Of a DNA stretch of 64,000 bases, positions 1-9,170 are shown in pieces. Position 1 is the stretch's first letter. Each line of letters opens with the position of its first letter. Location of the stretch: contig NZ_JACJUV010000002.1 in NCBI RefSeq assembly GCF_014218805.1, positions 1-64,000 of the forward strand, read 5' to 3'. Below the pieces are notes generated by a model, which saw only the letters and a list, made by a program, of their open reading frames with translations, was not told the origin of the DNA and made no database searches. The position numbers and the translations under genes were made by a program. The DNA comes from Teredinibacter franksiae (GTDB taxonomy: Bacteria; Pseudomonadota; Gammaproteobacteria; Pseudomonadales; Cellvibrionaceae).

Positions 1-616
1 GCGCGCAACATTATCTTGAGTTGCGAGTAGGGCTTGTGGGTCGATATCGGTTCCCGTGGCATGGCTGGCGCCGAGCAGTAGCGCGGCAATCCCGAGTATA
101 CCCGAGCCACAGCCATAATCGATGACGTTTTGTCCATCAAGCTTTTGTTCTGCTAGCCATTGCAGGCAAAGAAAGGTGGTGGGGGGGTACCTGTACCAAA
201 TGCTAGCCCTGGGTCGAGTAGCAGGTTTACAGCATTTGGGTCGGGCGAGGGGTCCAGCTCGGGCAGATCCACAGGTTGTCAGCACATTGAATTGGGTGGT
301 AATGGCTCATCCACTCCCGTTCCCAGTCTTTATCTTCGAGTATGCGCCAAACGGCAGAATCCAGGGTTTCGCCTGCTTGTTGGTGATAACTTTCCTGAAT
401 GTTTTTCAGGGTTGTTTTTGTGTCGATATCGGCTTCGTATAGGCCTGTTACCCGAGTTTCCCGCCAAAGAGGGGTTTCACCCAGTTGGGGTTCGAAGATG
501 GGTTGGTTCGCGTTATCTTCAAGGGTGACAGCCAGTGAGCCGCTGTCCAATAAGGCATCTTCCGCAATGGGAGCCTTGTCGCGCGAACTGTCTATTCGCA
601 GCTGGAGCCAGGGCAT
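1..616 (-). pseudogene. prmA: Ribosomal protein L11 methyltransferase, 5' part with one frameshift, cut by window edge
   Basis: PrmA trimethylates ribosomal protein L11 using S-adenosylmethionine. The start at 616 gives MPWLQLRIDSSRDKAPIAED and runs in one frame to the family motif WICPSW near residue 118. The frame then breaks. From about 255 downwards another frame carries the continuing PrmA sequence ([20 protein letters not shown], then [20 protein letters not shown], the SAM-binding glycine loop) to the window edge. A single missing base near 244-258 explains the break. The THPTT motif after the glycine-rich segment reads TPPTT here, next to a run of seven G at 181-187 on the plus strand. 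The gene follows accC in the same direction, the usual gammaproteobacterial order. I infer a functional gene with sequence errors rather than real decay. Confidence 0.85.
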
Positions 617-643
617 AGGGGTACCTCAGGGGTGTGGGGTGCT

Positions 644-667
644 GTCGCAACCCCTAGGGGTTGCGAC
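644..667. repeat. Perfect 24-bp palindrome between accC and prmA
   Basis: Two 12-base arms (GTCGCAACCCCT and its exact reverse complement) abut with no spacer in the 60-bp gap between accC and prmA. As RNA it would form a strong GC-rich hairpin just upstream of prmA. No T-run follows on the minus strand, so it is not a standard intrinsic terminator. It could be an mRNA processing or stability hairpin, or a protein-binding palindrome. Confidence 0.7.
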
Positions 668-676
668 ATGGGTCGG

Positions 677-2021
677 TTAGAGGCCGAGTTTCTTTTCAAG
701 GTAATGGATGTTCACGCCGCCATCGATAAAGGCTTCATCGCGAACTAGGTCCATTTGTAGACTGGTGTTGGTCTTGATACCGCTTATTACGAGTTCGTCC
801 AATGCGCCTTCCATTCTTTTGAGTGCGCTTTTACGGTCTTCTGCGTGGGTAATGACTTTGGCAATCATGGAGTCGTAGTAGGGTGGTACTTTGTAGCCGC
901 TGTAGAGGTGGGTGTCTACTCTAACACCCAGACCGCCTGGAGCGTGGAAATTACTGACAAGTCCGGGTGAGGGCATGAAAGTGGTTGGATCTTCAGCATT
1001 AATACGGCACTCGATGGCATTGGCCGTTTACGCGAATGTCTTCTTGGCGCAAACTTAATTTTTCGGCCTGCGCATATCACGAATTTGTTCCTTGATCAGA
1101 TCGACGCCAGTGATCATTTCTGACACATGGGTGTTCAACCTGAATACGTGTATTCATTTCGATGAAGTAGAAGTGACCGTCTTCGTAGAGAAATTCGAAA
1201 GTGCCAGCACCTTTGTAGCCTATTGCGTTACAAGCTTTAATGCAGGAATCAAACACCTTTTGCCGGGCCTCTTCGTTTATAAGGAGGGGCTGGTGCTCTT
1301 CAATAACTTTTTGGTGGCGTCGCTGCATGGAGCAGTCACGGTCGAATAGGTGGACGGTGTTGCCTTGACCATCGGAAATGATCTGTACTTCTACGTGACG
1401 GGGATTTTGTAGGAATTTTCCATATAAACCGTATCGTCACCAAAAGCGGCTTTGGCTTCCGCTTTGGTTACTTGGACGGGAGGTCCAAAGGCTGGCTTCG
1501 GTGTGCACAACACGCATACCGCGACCGCCGCCGCCAGAGGCAGCCTTAATAATGACCGGGAAGCCAATTTTGCGGCCAATTTTTACGCAGGCTTCTGGGT
1601 CGTGGGGCAATGGGCCGTCAGAGCCGGGAACGGTCGGTACGCCTGCTTTCTTCATGGATTGAATGGCGGATACTTTGTCGCCCATTAGGCGAATAACATC
1701 GGCGTCTGGGCCGATAAAAACAAAACCGCTTTTTTGAATTTGCTCTGCAAAGTCAGCGTTCTCGGCGAGAAAGCCATAGCCTGGATGAACCGCAATCGAG
1801 TCCGTTACTTCCATCGCAGAAATGATGGCTGGGATGTTGAGATAGCTATCGGCGGATGCGTTTGGACCAATGCACACGGACTCGTCGGCTAGCCGAACAT
1901 GCTTCAGATCTCTATCGGCTTTTGAGTAGACGGCGACAGTTGTAATGCCTAGCTCACGGCAGGCGCGAAGCACACGCAGTGCAATCTCGCCTCGGTTTGC
2001 AATGAGGACTTTATTGAACAT
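677..2021 (-). pseudogene. accC: Acetyl-CoA carboxylase biotin carboxylase subunit, broken by about five frameshifts (probably sequence errors)
   Basis: AccC carboxylates the biotin on AccB with ATP and bicarbonate, the first step of fatty-acid synthesis. The start at 2021 gives [20 protein letters not shown] and is intact to [12 protein letters not shown], including the ATP-grasp motif [11 protein letters not shown]. The frame then shifts at about 1475-1490 (one extra base), 1416-1421 (one A missing), about 1128 (extra T), about 1070 (one base missing) and about 1018 (one base extra). Family sequence continues after each break: [47 protein letters not shown], and finally [15 protein letters not shown] to the stop at 677. 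Conservation survives in all pieces, and accC is normally essential, so I infer consensus-sequence errors. It sits 21 bp after accB. Confidence 0.88.
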
Positions 2022-2042
2022 GGTGTTTACCCTCTTTGCGTC

Positions 2043-2507
2043 TTAGGCAATAACAAGCAGTGGCTGATCAAATTCTACGGGTTCGCCATCGTCGGCCAGA
2101 ATGGCTTCGATAACACCCGATTTGTCTGCTTCGATCTGATTCATCATCTTCATCGCCTCAACAATGCAAATGACATCGCCAGCTTTTACCGATTGCCCTA
2201 CTTCAACAAAAGGTGAGGAGTCGGGGCTGGGGGAGCGGTAAAAGGTGCCTACCATAGGTGACACTACTTGATGACCACTGGGGGCCGCCGCTGGAGGTGC
2301 TTCAGCCGGCGCTACTGGAGCAGCCGCTGCTGGGGCGGCGGGTACCGGCTGATAGGCTGGTTGATACATCGGTTGCATCGCAGGGTTGGCCGCTGAGCGC
2401 GAGCCACGGCTAATGCGCACAGATTCTTCCCCTTCCTTGATTTCCAACTCTTCAACGTTGGATTCTTCCAGTAACTCAATCAGTTTCTTAATTTTGCGAA
2501 TGTCCAT
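2043..2507 (-). CDS. accB: Biotin carboxyl carrier protein of acetyl-CoA carboxylase
   Basis: This 154-residue protein carries the biotin that shuttles carboxyl groups from AccC to the AccAD carboxyltransferase. The N-terminal helix ([20 protein letters not shown]) is typical. A Pro/Ala-rich linker spans about residues 40-80. The C-terminal biotinyl domain contains [15 protein letters not shown], with biotinylated Lys120 in the MKM motif. The length matches the family. It lies between aroQ and accC on the same strand, so aroQ-accB-accC-prmA probably form one transcription unit. In E. coli AccB autoregulates accBC; I saw nothing here that would show this. Confidence 0.96.
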   Translation of the reverse strand: MDIRKIKKLIELLEESNVEELEIKEGEESVRISRGSRSAANPAMQPMYQPAYQPVPAAPAAAAPVAPAEAPPAAAPSGHQVVSPMVGTFYRSPSPDSSPFVEVGQSVKAGDVICIVEAMKMMNQIEADKSGVIEAILADDGEPVEFDQPLLVIA

Positions 2508-2559
2508 TATGGCCTCTCGGTAACAAGCGCTTTTAGTTAGGGTGAAATATAGGAGAAAG

Positions 2560-3006
2560 CTATTCTTGGCTTTCTAAATGTATAAATGCTGCCTGCAGAG
2601 CTAATTCGTAACTCTGAGCGCTGAAGCCGCAGATAACACCTTTTGCCAAATCAGAAAAATAAGAATGATGACGAAAGGGTTCGCGGCTGAATACGTTAGA
2701 CATGTGGCACTCCACAAAGGGGATATCCACTGCCGCCAGCGCGTCTCTAAGTGCGACGCTGGTGTGAGTAAAACCGGCGGGGTTGATCACAATAAAATCG
2801 ACACCTTCATTGCGAGCGTCGTGAATGCGATCGATCAGTTCGTACTCAGCATTACTTTGAAGGGCGTGAAGATGATGTCCCTTTTCAATACATAGCGAGG
2901 TAAGCTTTTGGTTGATGTCGGCAAGAGTCGTAGAGCCGTAGACTTCGGGTTCGCGGGTGCCCAACAGATTTAGGTTGGGGCCGTGTAACACCAGAATCGT
3001 TGCCAT
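2560..3006 (-). CDS. aroQ: Type II 3-dehydroquinate dehydratase
   Basis: This cytoplasmic enzyme of the shikimate pathway dehydrates 3-dehydroquinate to 3-dehydroshikimate. The 148 residues fit the small dodecameric type II family. Visible motifs are [17 protein letters not shown], holding the catalytic Tyr at 23; [17 protein letters not shown] in the middle; and [18 protein letters not shown], with the catalytic His and the flexible-loop Arg region. It is the first gene of the aroQ-accB-accC-prmA run, 53 bp upstream of accB, so the run's promoter probably lies in 3007-3243. That gap contains a weak inverted repeat (TGAAAGT/ACTTTCA near 3164-3192) and nothing else I could identify. Confidence 0.96.
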   Translation of the reverse strand: MATILVLHGPNLNLLGTREPEVYGSTTLADINQKLTSLCIEKGHHLHALQSNAEYELIDRIHDARNEGVDFIVINPAGFTHTSVALRDALAAVDIPFVECHMSNVFSREPFRHHSYFSDLAKGVICGFSAQSYELALQAAFIHLESQE

Positions 3007-3243
3007 TGGGCTTTTCCTACCTGTTTGAGTGAGAGAATGCTTTCGAAGTCAAAATTGATTCTAAATTGCGGCGATTTGTACCGATATTGTTATAGTCGGT
3101 GGATAAATGTGCTGCACTTTAGCGTTGAACGCGATTTTGCCCAAATTACCGCACCTTGTCTATTGAAAGTTGCGACTTAACTCACTTTCAGCGAAGTTGA
3201 CCTCTAAATTAGCGAAGATCACGAAAAAATACCTAGTTAATAC

Positions 3244-5019
3244 TCACTCGGCGATAGATCGGTTCAGCGCATCAATAATGCTATCGGGGGTTAAAAGTTG
3301 GGGCAGTATTTCCGGCTCCGCGTTGATTGTATTTGGGAATACCATATACAGAGGAATACCGCTTCGGTTGTAGCGTTTGAGTAATGCGGCAATGTCGTCA
3401 TCAGGGTTGGTCCAGTCACCAACTAGAAGCGTTACGCCAAGCTCTTCCGCACGGGCAAAAAATGCCTTGGAACTGAAGGCTACAGTTTCGTTCACTTTAC
3501 ACGTTATACACCAGTCTGCCGTGAGGTTTACGAACACAGGTTTTCCTGTCTGATTTAAGGCCTGAAGGCGCGCGGGCGTATAGGGCTCCCAGTTTTCGTA
3601 GTGGTTGGATGCGCTTCCAGTGAAGGAGCGGATTTGCCAGGTGAGGTGTGCAGCTGCAAGGAGGCAGACAACAATAAGGCCGCGAAGCGCAAGCTTTTTC
3701 CCTAGAGTCTGAGGTGAAAACTGGGTAAGCCAGAGCGCAAAGGTGATGAGCAGTGCGCCGGTTAATACATACGCGGTTCCTGTGCTGCCTGATTGGTGGC
3801 CGAGCACCCAGAGTAGCCAGATGCAGGTTGCCAGCAATGGAAAGGCGAGAATCTGTTTGAGTGTTTCCATCCATGCGCCGGGTTTGGGCATGTAGTTCGC
3901 CAGCTTTGGGCTGTAGCTCAGAGCGAGAAACGGCAGTGCCATACCAAAGCCAAGGCTGGCAAAAATAATTAATGCTACGAATACCGACTGCGTTAGCGCC
4001 ACTCCCAGAGCCGGAGCCATAAAAGGTGCCGTGCAGGGGCTGGCTACAACAGCGGCAAGCACGCCGGTAAAGAACGAGGACCGTACGCCGCTGCCAGAGG
4101 TAAGCGCCTGGCCGGCGCCCATAAACTGAGTGCCGATATGGAACATGCCAAACAGGCTCAAGCCCATTACCAAAAAAAGGTAAGCGAGAATGGCGACAAA
4201 GACGGGCTGTTGGAGCTGGAAGCCCCAGCCCAGCATTTCGCCTGCTTGGCGTGCGGTCAGGATAATAGCGGCCGCAACCAAAAAAGAGCCCACTACACCG
4301 GCGGTATAGGCCCAGCCATGGGTGTGCTGCTTGTGGTCGGCGTGGCCACTGGAGGCAAAGCTTAAAGCTTTGAGTGACAGAACTGGAAAAACGCACGGCA
4401 TTAGGTTAAGAATGAGCCCTCCAAGTAGAGCACCTAAGATAATGGCGGGCAGAAATGGGCTTTCGGGTGGTGTGTTTTGAGCCTGCGTGACGGGGTTGGC
4501 GGCACTCGCTGTTGTTTTGAGCTGAGACCCCTCTAGTTCAGTGACTGCACCCTTGGCGTCAACTTGGAAATATTGTTTTCGCGGAGGGTAACAGAGGCCG
4601 GCGTCTGCGCAGCCCTGAGAGGTAACTTTTAATTCGTAGGGCATAGAAATGCTGGGTAATACACTGCGTAGGTAGGTGTTCAGGTAGTAAACTTCCAGCT
4701 CCTTGTCGAAGTACTCATCGAACTTGCGTTTTCCAGGCTCGAAAATCAGCTCAAGTGTTTCAGTTGATTTTGCATTTTTGGCTTCCAGTTTGAATTGATG
4801 CTGATACAGGTAGTAGCCCGGTGCTATTGTCCAGTGCATCTGGATCTGCGAGTCTGTTGTATCGACTAAAACCTGATAGGCATCTTCAACCCGAAGAAAT
4901 TCGTCTTCGTTGCTGTCGGCAAAGCTAAAATCGTCCGCGAGGCTTGTCGTGCTAATCAGTGCCGTTAGTAGGCTTAAAAGGGTGAGCGCGCGAATTTTGG
5001 AAAGGCAAAGATTTGTCAT
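3244..5019 (-). CDS. dsbD: Thiol:disulfide interchange protein DsbD
   Basis: DsbD carries electrons from cytoplasmic thioredoxin across the inner membrane to reduce periplasmic proteins such as DsbC and cytochrome c maturation factors. The 591 residues show a signal peptide (residues 1-28), a periplasmic alpha domain with Cys137 and Cys143 (GCADAGLCYPP), a multi-helix membrane domain from about 188 with redox cysteines in LMPCVFP (Cys209) and ASPCTAPF (Cys329), and a C-terminal thioredoxin-like gamma domain with WCITC (Cys504, Cys507). All six catalytic cysteines are present. It is transcribed toward aroQ and diverges from the lipoprotein gene at 5222. Confidence 0.95.
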   Translation of the reverse strand: MTNLCLSKIRALTLLSLLTALISTTSLADDFSFADSNEDEFLRVEDAYQVLVDTTDSQIQMHWTIAPGYYLYQHQFKLEAKNAKSTETLELIFEPGKRKFDEYFDKELEVYYLNTYLRSVLPSISMPYELKVTSQGCADAGLCYPPRKQYFQVDAKGAVTELEGSQLKTTASAANPVTQAQNTPPESPFLPAIILGALLGGLILNLMPCVFPVLSLKALSFASSGHADHKQHTHGWAYTAGVVGSFLVAAAIILTARQAGEMLGWGFQLQQPVFVAILAYLFLVMGLSLFGMFHIGTQFMGAGQALTSGSGVRSSFFTGVLAAVVASPCTAPFMAPALGVALTQSVFVALIIFASLGFGMALPFLALSYSPKLANYMPKPGAWMETLKQILAFPLLATCIWLLWVLGHQSGSTGTAYVLTGALLITFALWLTQFSPQTLGKKLALRGLIVVCLLAAAHLTWQIRSFTGSASNHYENWEPYTPARLQALNQTGKPVFVNLTADWCITCKVNETVAFSSKAFFARAEELGVTLLVGDWTNPDDDIAALLKRYNRSGIPLYMVFPNTINAEPEILPQLLTPDSIIDALNRSIAE

Positions 5020-5221
5020 GGGGTAAGCAGGCCAATTACGAATTTTGCGTATGGATCGCCAAAGCAGTAACCTCTCTGGCGCGACGGTTTAGTAAAGTAC
5101 GGATCTATGACACTCGTTGGATTCTACCGTTCAGTGTAAACAAAGATACCCTAAACTGCCGTGCAACGATCACACAAAGAACGTTTTTGGTGCCAATATA
5201 TAAGGTGTTAGCTGAAACTAA

Positions 5222-5983
5222 ATGAAGAAGCAATATTCAATCTTTTGTACTTGGGTGTTATTGGGGGTAATCAGTATTCTGCCGGCTTGTGGTAACCAGC
5301 CTGTAAAATCCGTGGCGATAAAGCCGAGCGCCGCCATAGAAAGTAGCGCCGAAACATTTGTTGCCCGCCCCGACCCGGTGGCGGCAGCAAGGAGTACCTT
5401 GGAGCAAAAATTTTTAGAGCAGGCCGAGCGCGCGTTTGCCCGGGGAAGGCTAACCTCCCCGCCGCACGATAATGCCTATGATAAGTTTCATTCTGTACTG
5501 ATGATTAACCCTAACAACCAGACCGCGCGCTCTGGGTTACAGGCGATTTTAATTCGCTATGCCGAAATGATTAGAAAAGCTCATGCCACTAGCCAATACA
5601 CAAGGGCGAGAGTGTTAATGGCGCAGGCCGATGTTTATTATCCAGGGCATCGTTTACTGATGCAGCTCAAAAAGGATATTCAGCAAACGCGGAAGGTATA
5701 CGAGCAGCCAGGCGTGAGGCCAATAGCGGATATTAAATCGTTACAGGAATTTGAGCTGCCTGCGGATACCCTTCGAGAGAATAAAGAGGCGTTATTGCCC
5801 TTGTTGGGGAGTATTGCACAGCGCATTAAGGCGACCGACGAAAGCATAATGATTTATGCGCGCACCGATGCCGAGGGCCGGTGGATTTATAGCCAGCTCA
5901 GGGAAGCTGTTCCCGGATATCGAGTAAGAGGGGATATTCGCTTGGCTAAAAGACCAAAAGTAGCCATTCTGCCGCCCTTGTGA
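5222..5983 (+). CDS. Predicted lipoprotein of unknown function
   Basis: I do not recognise a named family for this 253-residue protein. It begins with a lipoprotein signal peptide, MKKQYSIFCTWVLLGVISIL, followed by the lipobox PAC with lipidated Cys23. Residues 65-160 look alpha-helical and may form TPR-like repeats (LEQAERAFARGRL, KFHSVLMINPNNQTARSGLQ, ARVLMAQADVYYPGHRLLMQL). The C-terminal 75 residues (DTLRENKEALLPLLGSIAQR, IMIYARTDAEGRWIYSQLRE) could be a small peptidoglycan- or protein-binding domain, which is speculative. It diverges from dsbD and precedes the copper chaperone gene. The residue after the lipidated Cys is Gly rather than Asp, so outer-membrane sorting is likely. Confidence 0.75.
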   Translation: MKKQYSIFCTWVLLGVISILPACGNQPVKSVAIKPSAAIESSAETFVARPDPVAAARSTLEQKFLEQAERAFARGRLTSPPHDNAYDKFHSVLMINPNNQTARSGLQAILIRYAEMIRKAHATSQYTRARVLMAQADVYYPGHRLLMQLKKDIQQTRKVYEQPGVRPIADIKSLQEFELPADTLRENKEALLPLLGSIAQRIKATDESIMIYARTDAEGRWIYSQLREAVPGYRVRGDIRLAKRPKVAILPPL

Positions 5984-6124
5984 GCTTGTTAAACCCGCAC
6001 CTGCTATTTTTATAGACCAATGTGGCATTAACCTCTGCCTGGCTTAGGGCTACAATGGCAGGTGAACGTGTTAATCGATTGTGTTAAATGGCCAAAAACA
6101 ACTATCTATGGAGAGATTTTAAAC

Positions 6125-6595
6125 GTGATATTTCTAGGGTCTTTCACTGGCCGCTTCTTTGTTCCCCTGTTGCTTTTGTGCCTTATGGCTTGCTCTGAGC
6201 GAGGTTCGACGAACACGGAGGCTTTGCCGTTGGTTGAGCTACACTCTGCGGTGATGGCTGTTCCGCCACCGGGGCTGCATACGGGGGCGGTATATTTCGT
6301 ACTGCGCAACAATTCTGACCAAACCTTGATCGTGAATCATATACATTCCCCCATATCCGATCATATTGAAGTACATCGAAACTATTATGAGGAGGGGCTT
6401 ATGAAAATGCGGCCAGTTCCTCATGTTTCCGTTGTGGCTGGTGGCAAAATGCGCTTTGAGCCGGGCGGCTACCATTTAATGGTGTTCGATATGTCACCAA
6501 CGCCGGAAATTGGGAGCTCTTTCGAGTTGACCATAGAGTTTGAAAACGGCATTACTGCCACTGGGATTGTAGTAGCCAAGAGATTGGCTCAGTAA
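6125..6595 (+). CDS. Copper chaperone PCu(A)C family lipoprotein
   Basis: PCuAC proteins bind Cu(I) in the periplasm and deliver it to the CuA site of cytochrome oxidase. Counting from a GTG start at 6125, His84-X10-Met95-X21-His117-X-Met119 reproduces the family's copper site exactly (segments VHRNYYEEGLMKMRPV and PGGYHLMVF). I prefer this start because GGAGAG at 6110-6115 precedes it by 9 bases. It also puts a lipobox (LMAC, Cys23) right after the hydrophobic stretch. The frame stays open upstream to an ATG at 6062, which would give a poor signal peptide. The usual extra Met after the first His is Asn here. It may be co-transcribed with the DUF2333 gene 10 bp downstream. Confidence 0.85.
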   Translation: MIFLGSFTGRFFVPLLLLCLMACSERGSTNTEALPLVELHSAVMAVPPPGLHTGAVYFVLRNNSDQTLIVNHIHSPISDHIEVHRNYYEEGLMKMRPVPHVSVVAGGKMRFEPGGYHLMVFDMSPTPEIGSSFELTIEFENGITATGIVVAKRLAQ

Positions 6596-6605
6596 AACAT
6601 GGACT

Positions 6606-7685
6606 ATGAATATGTTTAAGAAAATTTCAGGTTCTACAGAAGGCCTAAAGCAAGTGGTCGAAACGCGCTGGCAGGACTTTAAAAGTGATTTGTCGGAATC
6701 TAACCGCTGGATTCGTTTTGGTCTAATGGGGGTTGCTGTTTATTTACTGATAGCGGTGTCTGTGGGGGTATATTGGAGTTTCGAGCCCGATCTTATGGAT
6801 TTACGCGAAAAGGCTTTGGCGGAAGTCGGTGGGGAAGAGGACCGCCTGGTAACCGGCGTTGCTACAACCGCCAGTTTAATTAGTGTGGTAGATACACTTC
6901 TACATAAGCCGGGTGGTTATCTGTCCAACGATATTGCGCCACCAGGTGTGTGGCTAGACAATATTCCCAACTGGGAATACGGCGTGGTAATACAGGTGCG
7001 CGACCTCGCTAAAGCAATGCGGGAAGCCTTTAGTCGTTCCCAGTCGCAGTCGACAGAAGATAAAGACCTAGCATTGGCTGAACCCCAGTTCAACTTCGAC
7101 AATCGCAGTTGGTTGTTGCCGCCTACAGAAAAAGAATACCGGGAGGGCATGAAGTATTTGCGTTCTTATCTTTTACGGCTTACCGACGAAGAGCAGCAGA
7201 ACGCGCAGTTTTATACGCGCGCTGACAACATCAATTATTGGCTGGGGACCGTTGAAACCCGGTTGGGCAGCTTGTCCCAGCGTCTTAGTGCCAGTGTAGG
7301 TCAGCGTCGATTGAATACAGATTTGGACGGAACACCAGGGGCTCACCAGTCGACCCGTTCGCCGAAAGACCAGGAAATAAAAACTGGTTTTTTTGAAATT
7401 GACGATGTTTTTTATGAGGCTCGTGGCAGCGCATGGGCTTTGACCCATTTTTTAAAAGCGATTGAAATGGATTTTGCTGATGTACTAGAAAAGAAAAATG
7501 CACGGGTGAGTTTGCAGCAGATAATTCGCGAACTGGAGGGCACACAACAGACGGTTTATAGCCCAATGATTTTAAACGGTAGTGGTTTTGGTATGTTGGC
7601 CAATCACTCGTTAGTGATGGCCAACTACATTTCCCGTGCCCATGCGGCGATTATTGATTTACGCGACTTGCTTTCCCGCGGTTAA
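6606..7685 (+). CDS. DUF2333 family inner-membrane protein
   Basis: This 359-residue protein has a single N-terminal membrane segment (about residues 38-58, IRFGLMGVAVYLLIAVSVGV) followed by a large, probably periplasmic, mostly helical domain. Conserved stretches such as NDIAPPGVWLDNIPNWEYGV and RDLAKAMREAFSRSQSQS match what I remember of DUF2333, a family of unknown function common in marine gammaproteobacteria. The start ATG AAT ATG lies 10 bases after the copper chaperone stop; a second in-frame ATG follows two codons later. It converges with the adenosine-kinase-like gene (16-bp gap). No terminator hairpin is visible in that gap. Confidence 0.82.
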   Translation: MNMFKKISGSTEGLKQVVETRWQDFKSDLSESNRWIRFGLMGVAVYLLIAVSVGVYWSFEPDLMDLREKALAEVGGEEDRLVTGVATTASLISVVDTLLHKPGGYLSNDIAPPGVWLDNIPNWEYGVVIQVRDLAKAMREAFSRSQSQSTEDKDLALAEPQFNFDNRSWLLPPTEKEYREGMKYLRSYLLRLTDEEQQNAQFYTRADNINYWLGTVETRLGSLSQRLSASVGQRRLNTDLDGTPGAHQSTRSPKDQEIKTGFFEIDDVFYEARGSAWALTHFLKAIEMDFADVLEKKNARVSLQQIIRELEGTQQTVYSPMILNGSGFGMLANHSLVMANYISRAHAAIIDLRDLLSRG

Positions 7686-7701
7686 ACCGAGTTAAATACG
7701 A

Positions 7702-8691
7702 CTAGCCCTCGAGCAGCTCCTGGTGTTGCTCTGGTGCCAGCCGTGGGCCGAACTGGGTTACCACTTTAGCGGCGGCCTTACTTGCCAAGGCTCCCGCACT
7801 AGCAAAGTCCATTCCTCTACTGATACCAAACAAAAATGCCCCTGCGAACATATCACCAGCACCGTTAGTGTCGATAGCGGTTACCGAGTGTGCCGACACT
7901 TCGGTGTGGTTTTCCCCATCAAATAGCAGGGCGCCTTTGTTTCCACGCGTAATCGCATAGGTGCGCGCCGATTTTTTCAGGGCTTCTGCTGCGTCCGTTA
8001 GGGTGTCTGTTTTGGTGAAATTTATTGCTTCTGCTTCATTACAGAACAGAATGTCTACTTTTTCGCCAATCATTTCTGTTAACCCTTCATGGAAATAGTT
8101 AACAATTGCTGGGTCTGAAAGGCTGAGAGCGGTTTTAACATTATTCTCTTCAGCTAGCTCTCGTAGCCTGATGGCGGCGGGGCGGCCAGTGGCAGAGGTT
8201 ACTAGGTAGCCTTCAATGTAGGCGTATTTGGACTGTGTTAAAGCTTCTATGTCGATATCGTCTTCGGATATGTGTTCGCTTGTACCTAAAAAAGTATTCA
8301 TGGTACGTTCGGCATCCGCTGTAATCATCACTAGGCATTTACCGGTAATCCCTTCGCTGGAGCCGTTCCGGTTGTGGTAATCAACCCCTGCAGCGGATAA
8401 ATCATCGAGATAAAATTGGCCGTTATCGTCACTGGCAACACGACAGCTATAAAAATTTCTGGCGCCAAAATAACTTGCGGCGATAATGCTGTTTGCTGCT
8501 GAGCCCCCGCTTGCGCGCTTGGAGGCAACAAGGTGGGTGGAAAGTGCGCTAATCAGTTCGCGCTGACGCTCTTCGTCTACCAGAGTCATCACGCCTTTGT
8601 CTATTTCTAGGTCGGCTAAATCGAGATCAGTAACTTCAATCTCAGTGTCAACCAAGGCGGCGCCAATGCCGTAAATATCATAAATGCTCAT
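7702..8691 (-). CDS. Adenosine-kinase-like PfkB-family carbohydrate kinase
   Basis: This is a 329-residue ribokinase/PfkB-family kinase. The N-terminal signature region contains ASGGSAANSIIAASYFGARN. The C-terminal signature DTNGAGDMFAGAFLFG contains the catalytic Asp and the anion hole GAGD. The N-terminus (YDIYGIGAALVDTEIEV) and overall layout resemble bacterial proteins annotated as adenosine kinase, but substrate cannot be fixed from sequence; ribokinase- or inosine/guanosine-kinase-type activity is possible. It is monocistronic, with GGAGTT 8-13 bases upstream and a perfect -10 box further up. Confidence 0.88.
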   Translation of the reverse strand: MSIYDIYGIGAALVDTEIEVTDLDLADLEIDKGVMTLVDEERQRELISALSTHLVASKRASGGSAANSIIAASYFGARNFYSCRVASDDNGQFYLDDLSAAGVDYHNRNGSSEGITGKCLVMITADAERTMNTFLGTSEHISEDDIDIEALTQSKYAYIEGYLVTSATGRPAAIRLRELAEENNVKTALSLSDPAIVNYFHEGLTEMIGEKVDILFCNEAEAINFTKTDTLTDAAEALKKSARTYAITRGNKGALLFDGENHTEVSAHSVTAIDTNGAGDMFAGAFLFGISRGMDFASAGALASKAAAKVVTQFGPRLAPEQHQELLEG

Positions 8692-9170
8692 GTTTCAACT
8701 CCAGAGTGTAGAACAGCGATTATAGCGTCAATGGACGAGAGAAAAAGGCTCGTTGCAGCGTTTAGATGAGGCCGACGGCAGAAATCTGCTGAGTTCTAAG
8801 TGTCTTTACGGCATTTTTAGCATATTAAAAATGATTTTTTCCTACGGACTAGTGCAATATGTATGCAGGTGGCGCGAAACACATTTTTTTTGACTGGGTT
8901 TTGTGGATAATGTAATGGCTATTAATGAACTGCAGTGGCTTCTGAGGTTATTTGCACTCTTTTACTGGCATCATGCGTAGAAGCGCTATAGTTATTTGGG
9001 AAGAACTCTTTAATGATGGTGAAGGTGGAGAGTTCCCTATGGCGCACCCAAAAGCCGAGCAAAAGATAATCGAGCTTCAAATGGGCATTGGTGCAAGTGA
9101 CTTGTTCTGCTGAAGAAGCCACCGTGCCAGTACCATTGTTCGTACAAAATTGGGGAATATTAGAGGCGTT
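8692..9170. other. Intergenic region between divergent kinase and DUF1631 genes
   Basis: Apart from the kinase promoter, I see no gene, repeat or RNA element here. A short open frame of 24 codons begins at 9040 (MAHPKAEQKIIELQ) but has no clear ribosome site and no recognisable homology, so I do not call it. The 8800-8910 stretch is AT-rich and may hold upstream promoter sequence for the DUF1631 gene. Confidence 0.5.
8719..8747 (-). promoter_or_regulatory. Candidate sigma-70 promoter of the PfkB kinase gene
   Basis: On the minus strand a perfect TATAAT lies at 8724-8719, about 28 bases before the kinase start. A weak -35 (CTTTTT or TTTTTC) sits 16-17 bases further upstream. The consensus -10 and its position support it; the poor -35 lowers certainty. 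Confidence 0.45.

Noticed and set aside
3497..4396. 299-codon open frame in another frame inside dsbD
   Set aside because: dsbD is unambiguous in its own frame with all catalytic cysteines; the alternative frame is low-complexity and Arg/Pro/Ser-rich.
5208..5218. TTAGCTGAAAC also present upstream of the 5222 gene, matching the left arm of the ftsZ-lpxC element
   Set aside because: Shared 11-mers are expected by chance in a window this size, and no flanking similarity or right arm is present here.
9040..9114. Short open frame of 24 codons upstream of the DUF1631 gene
   Set aside because: No ribosome site, no recognisable similarity, and it ends before the real gene with no clear regulatory logic.
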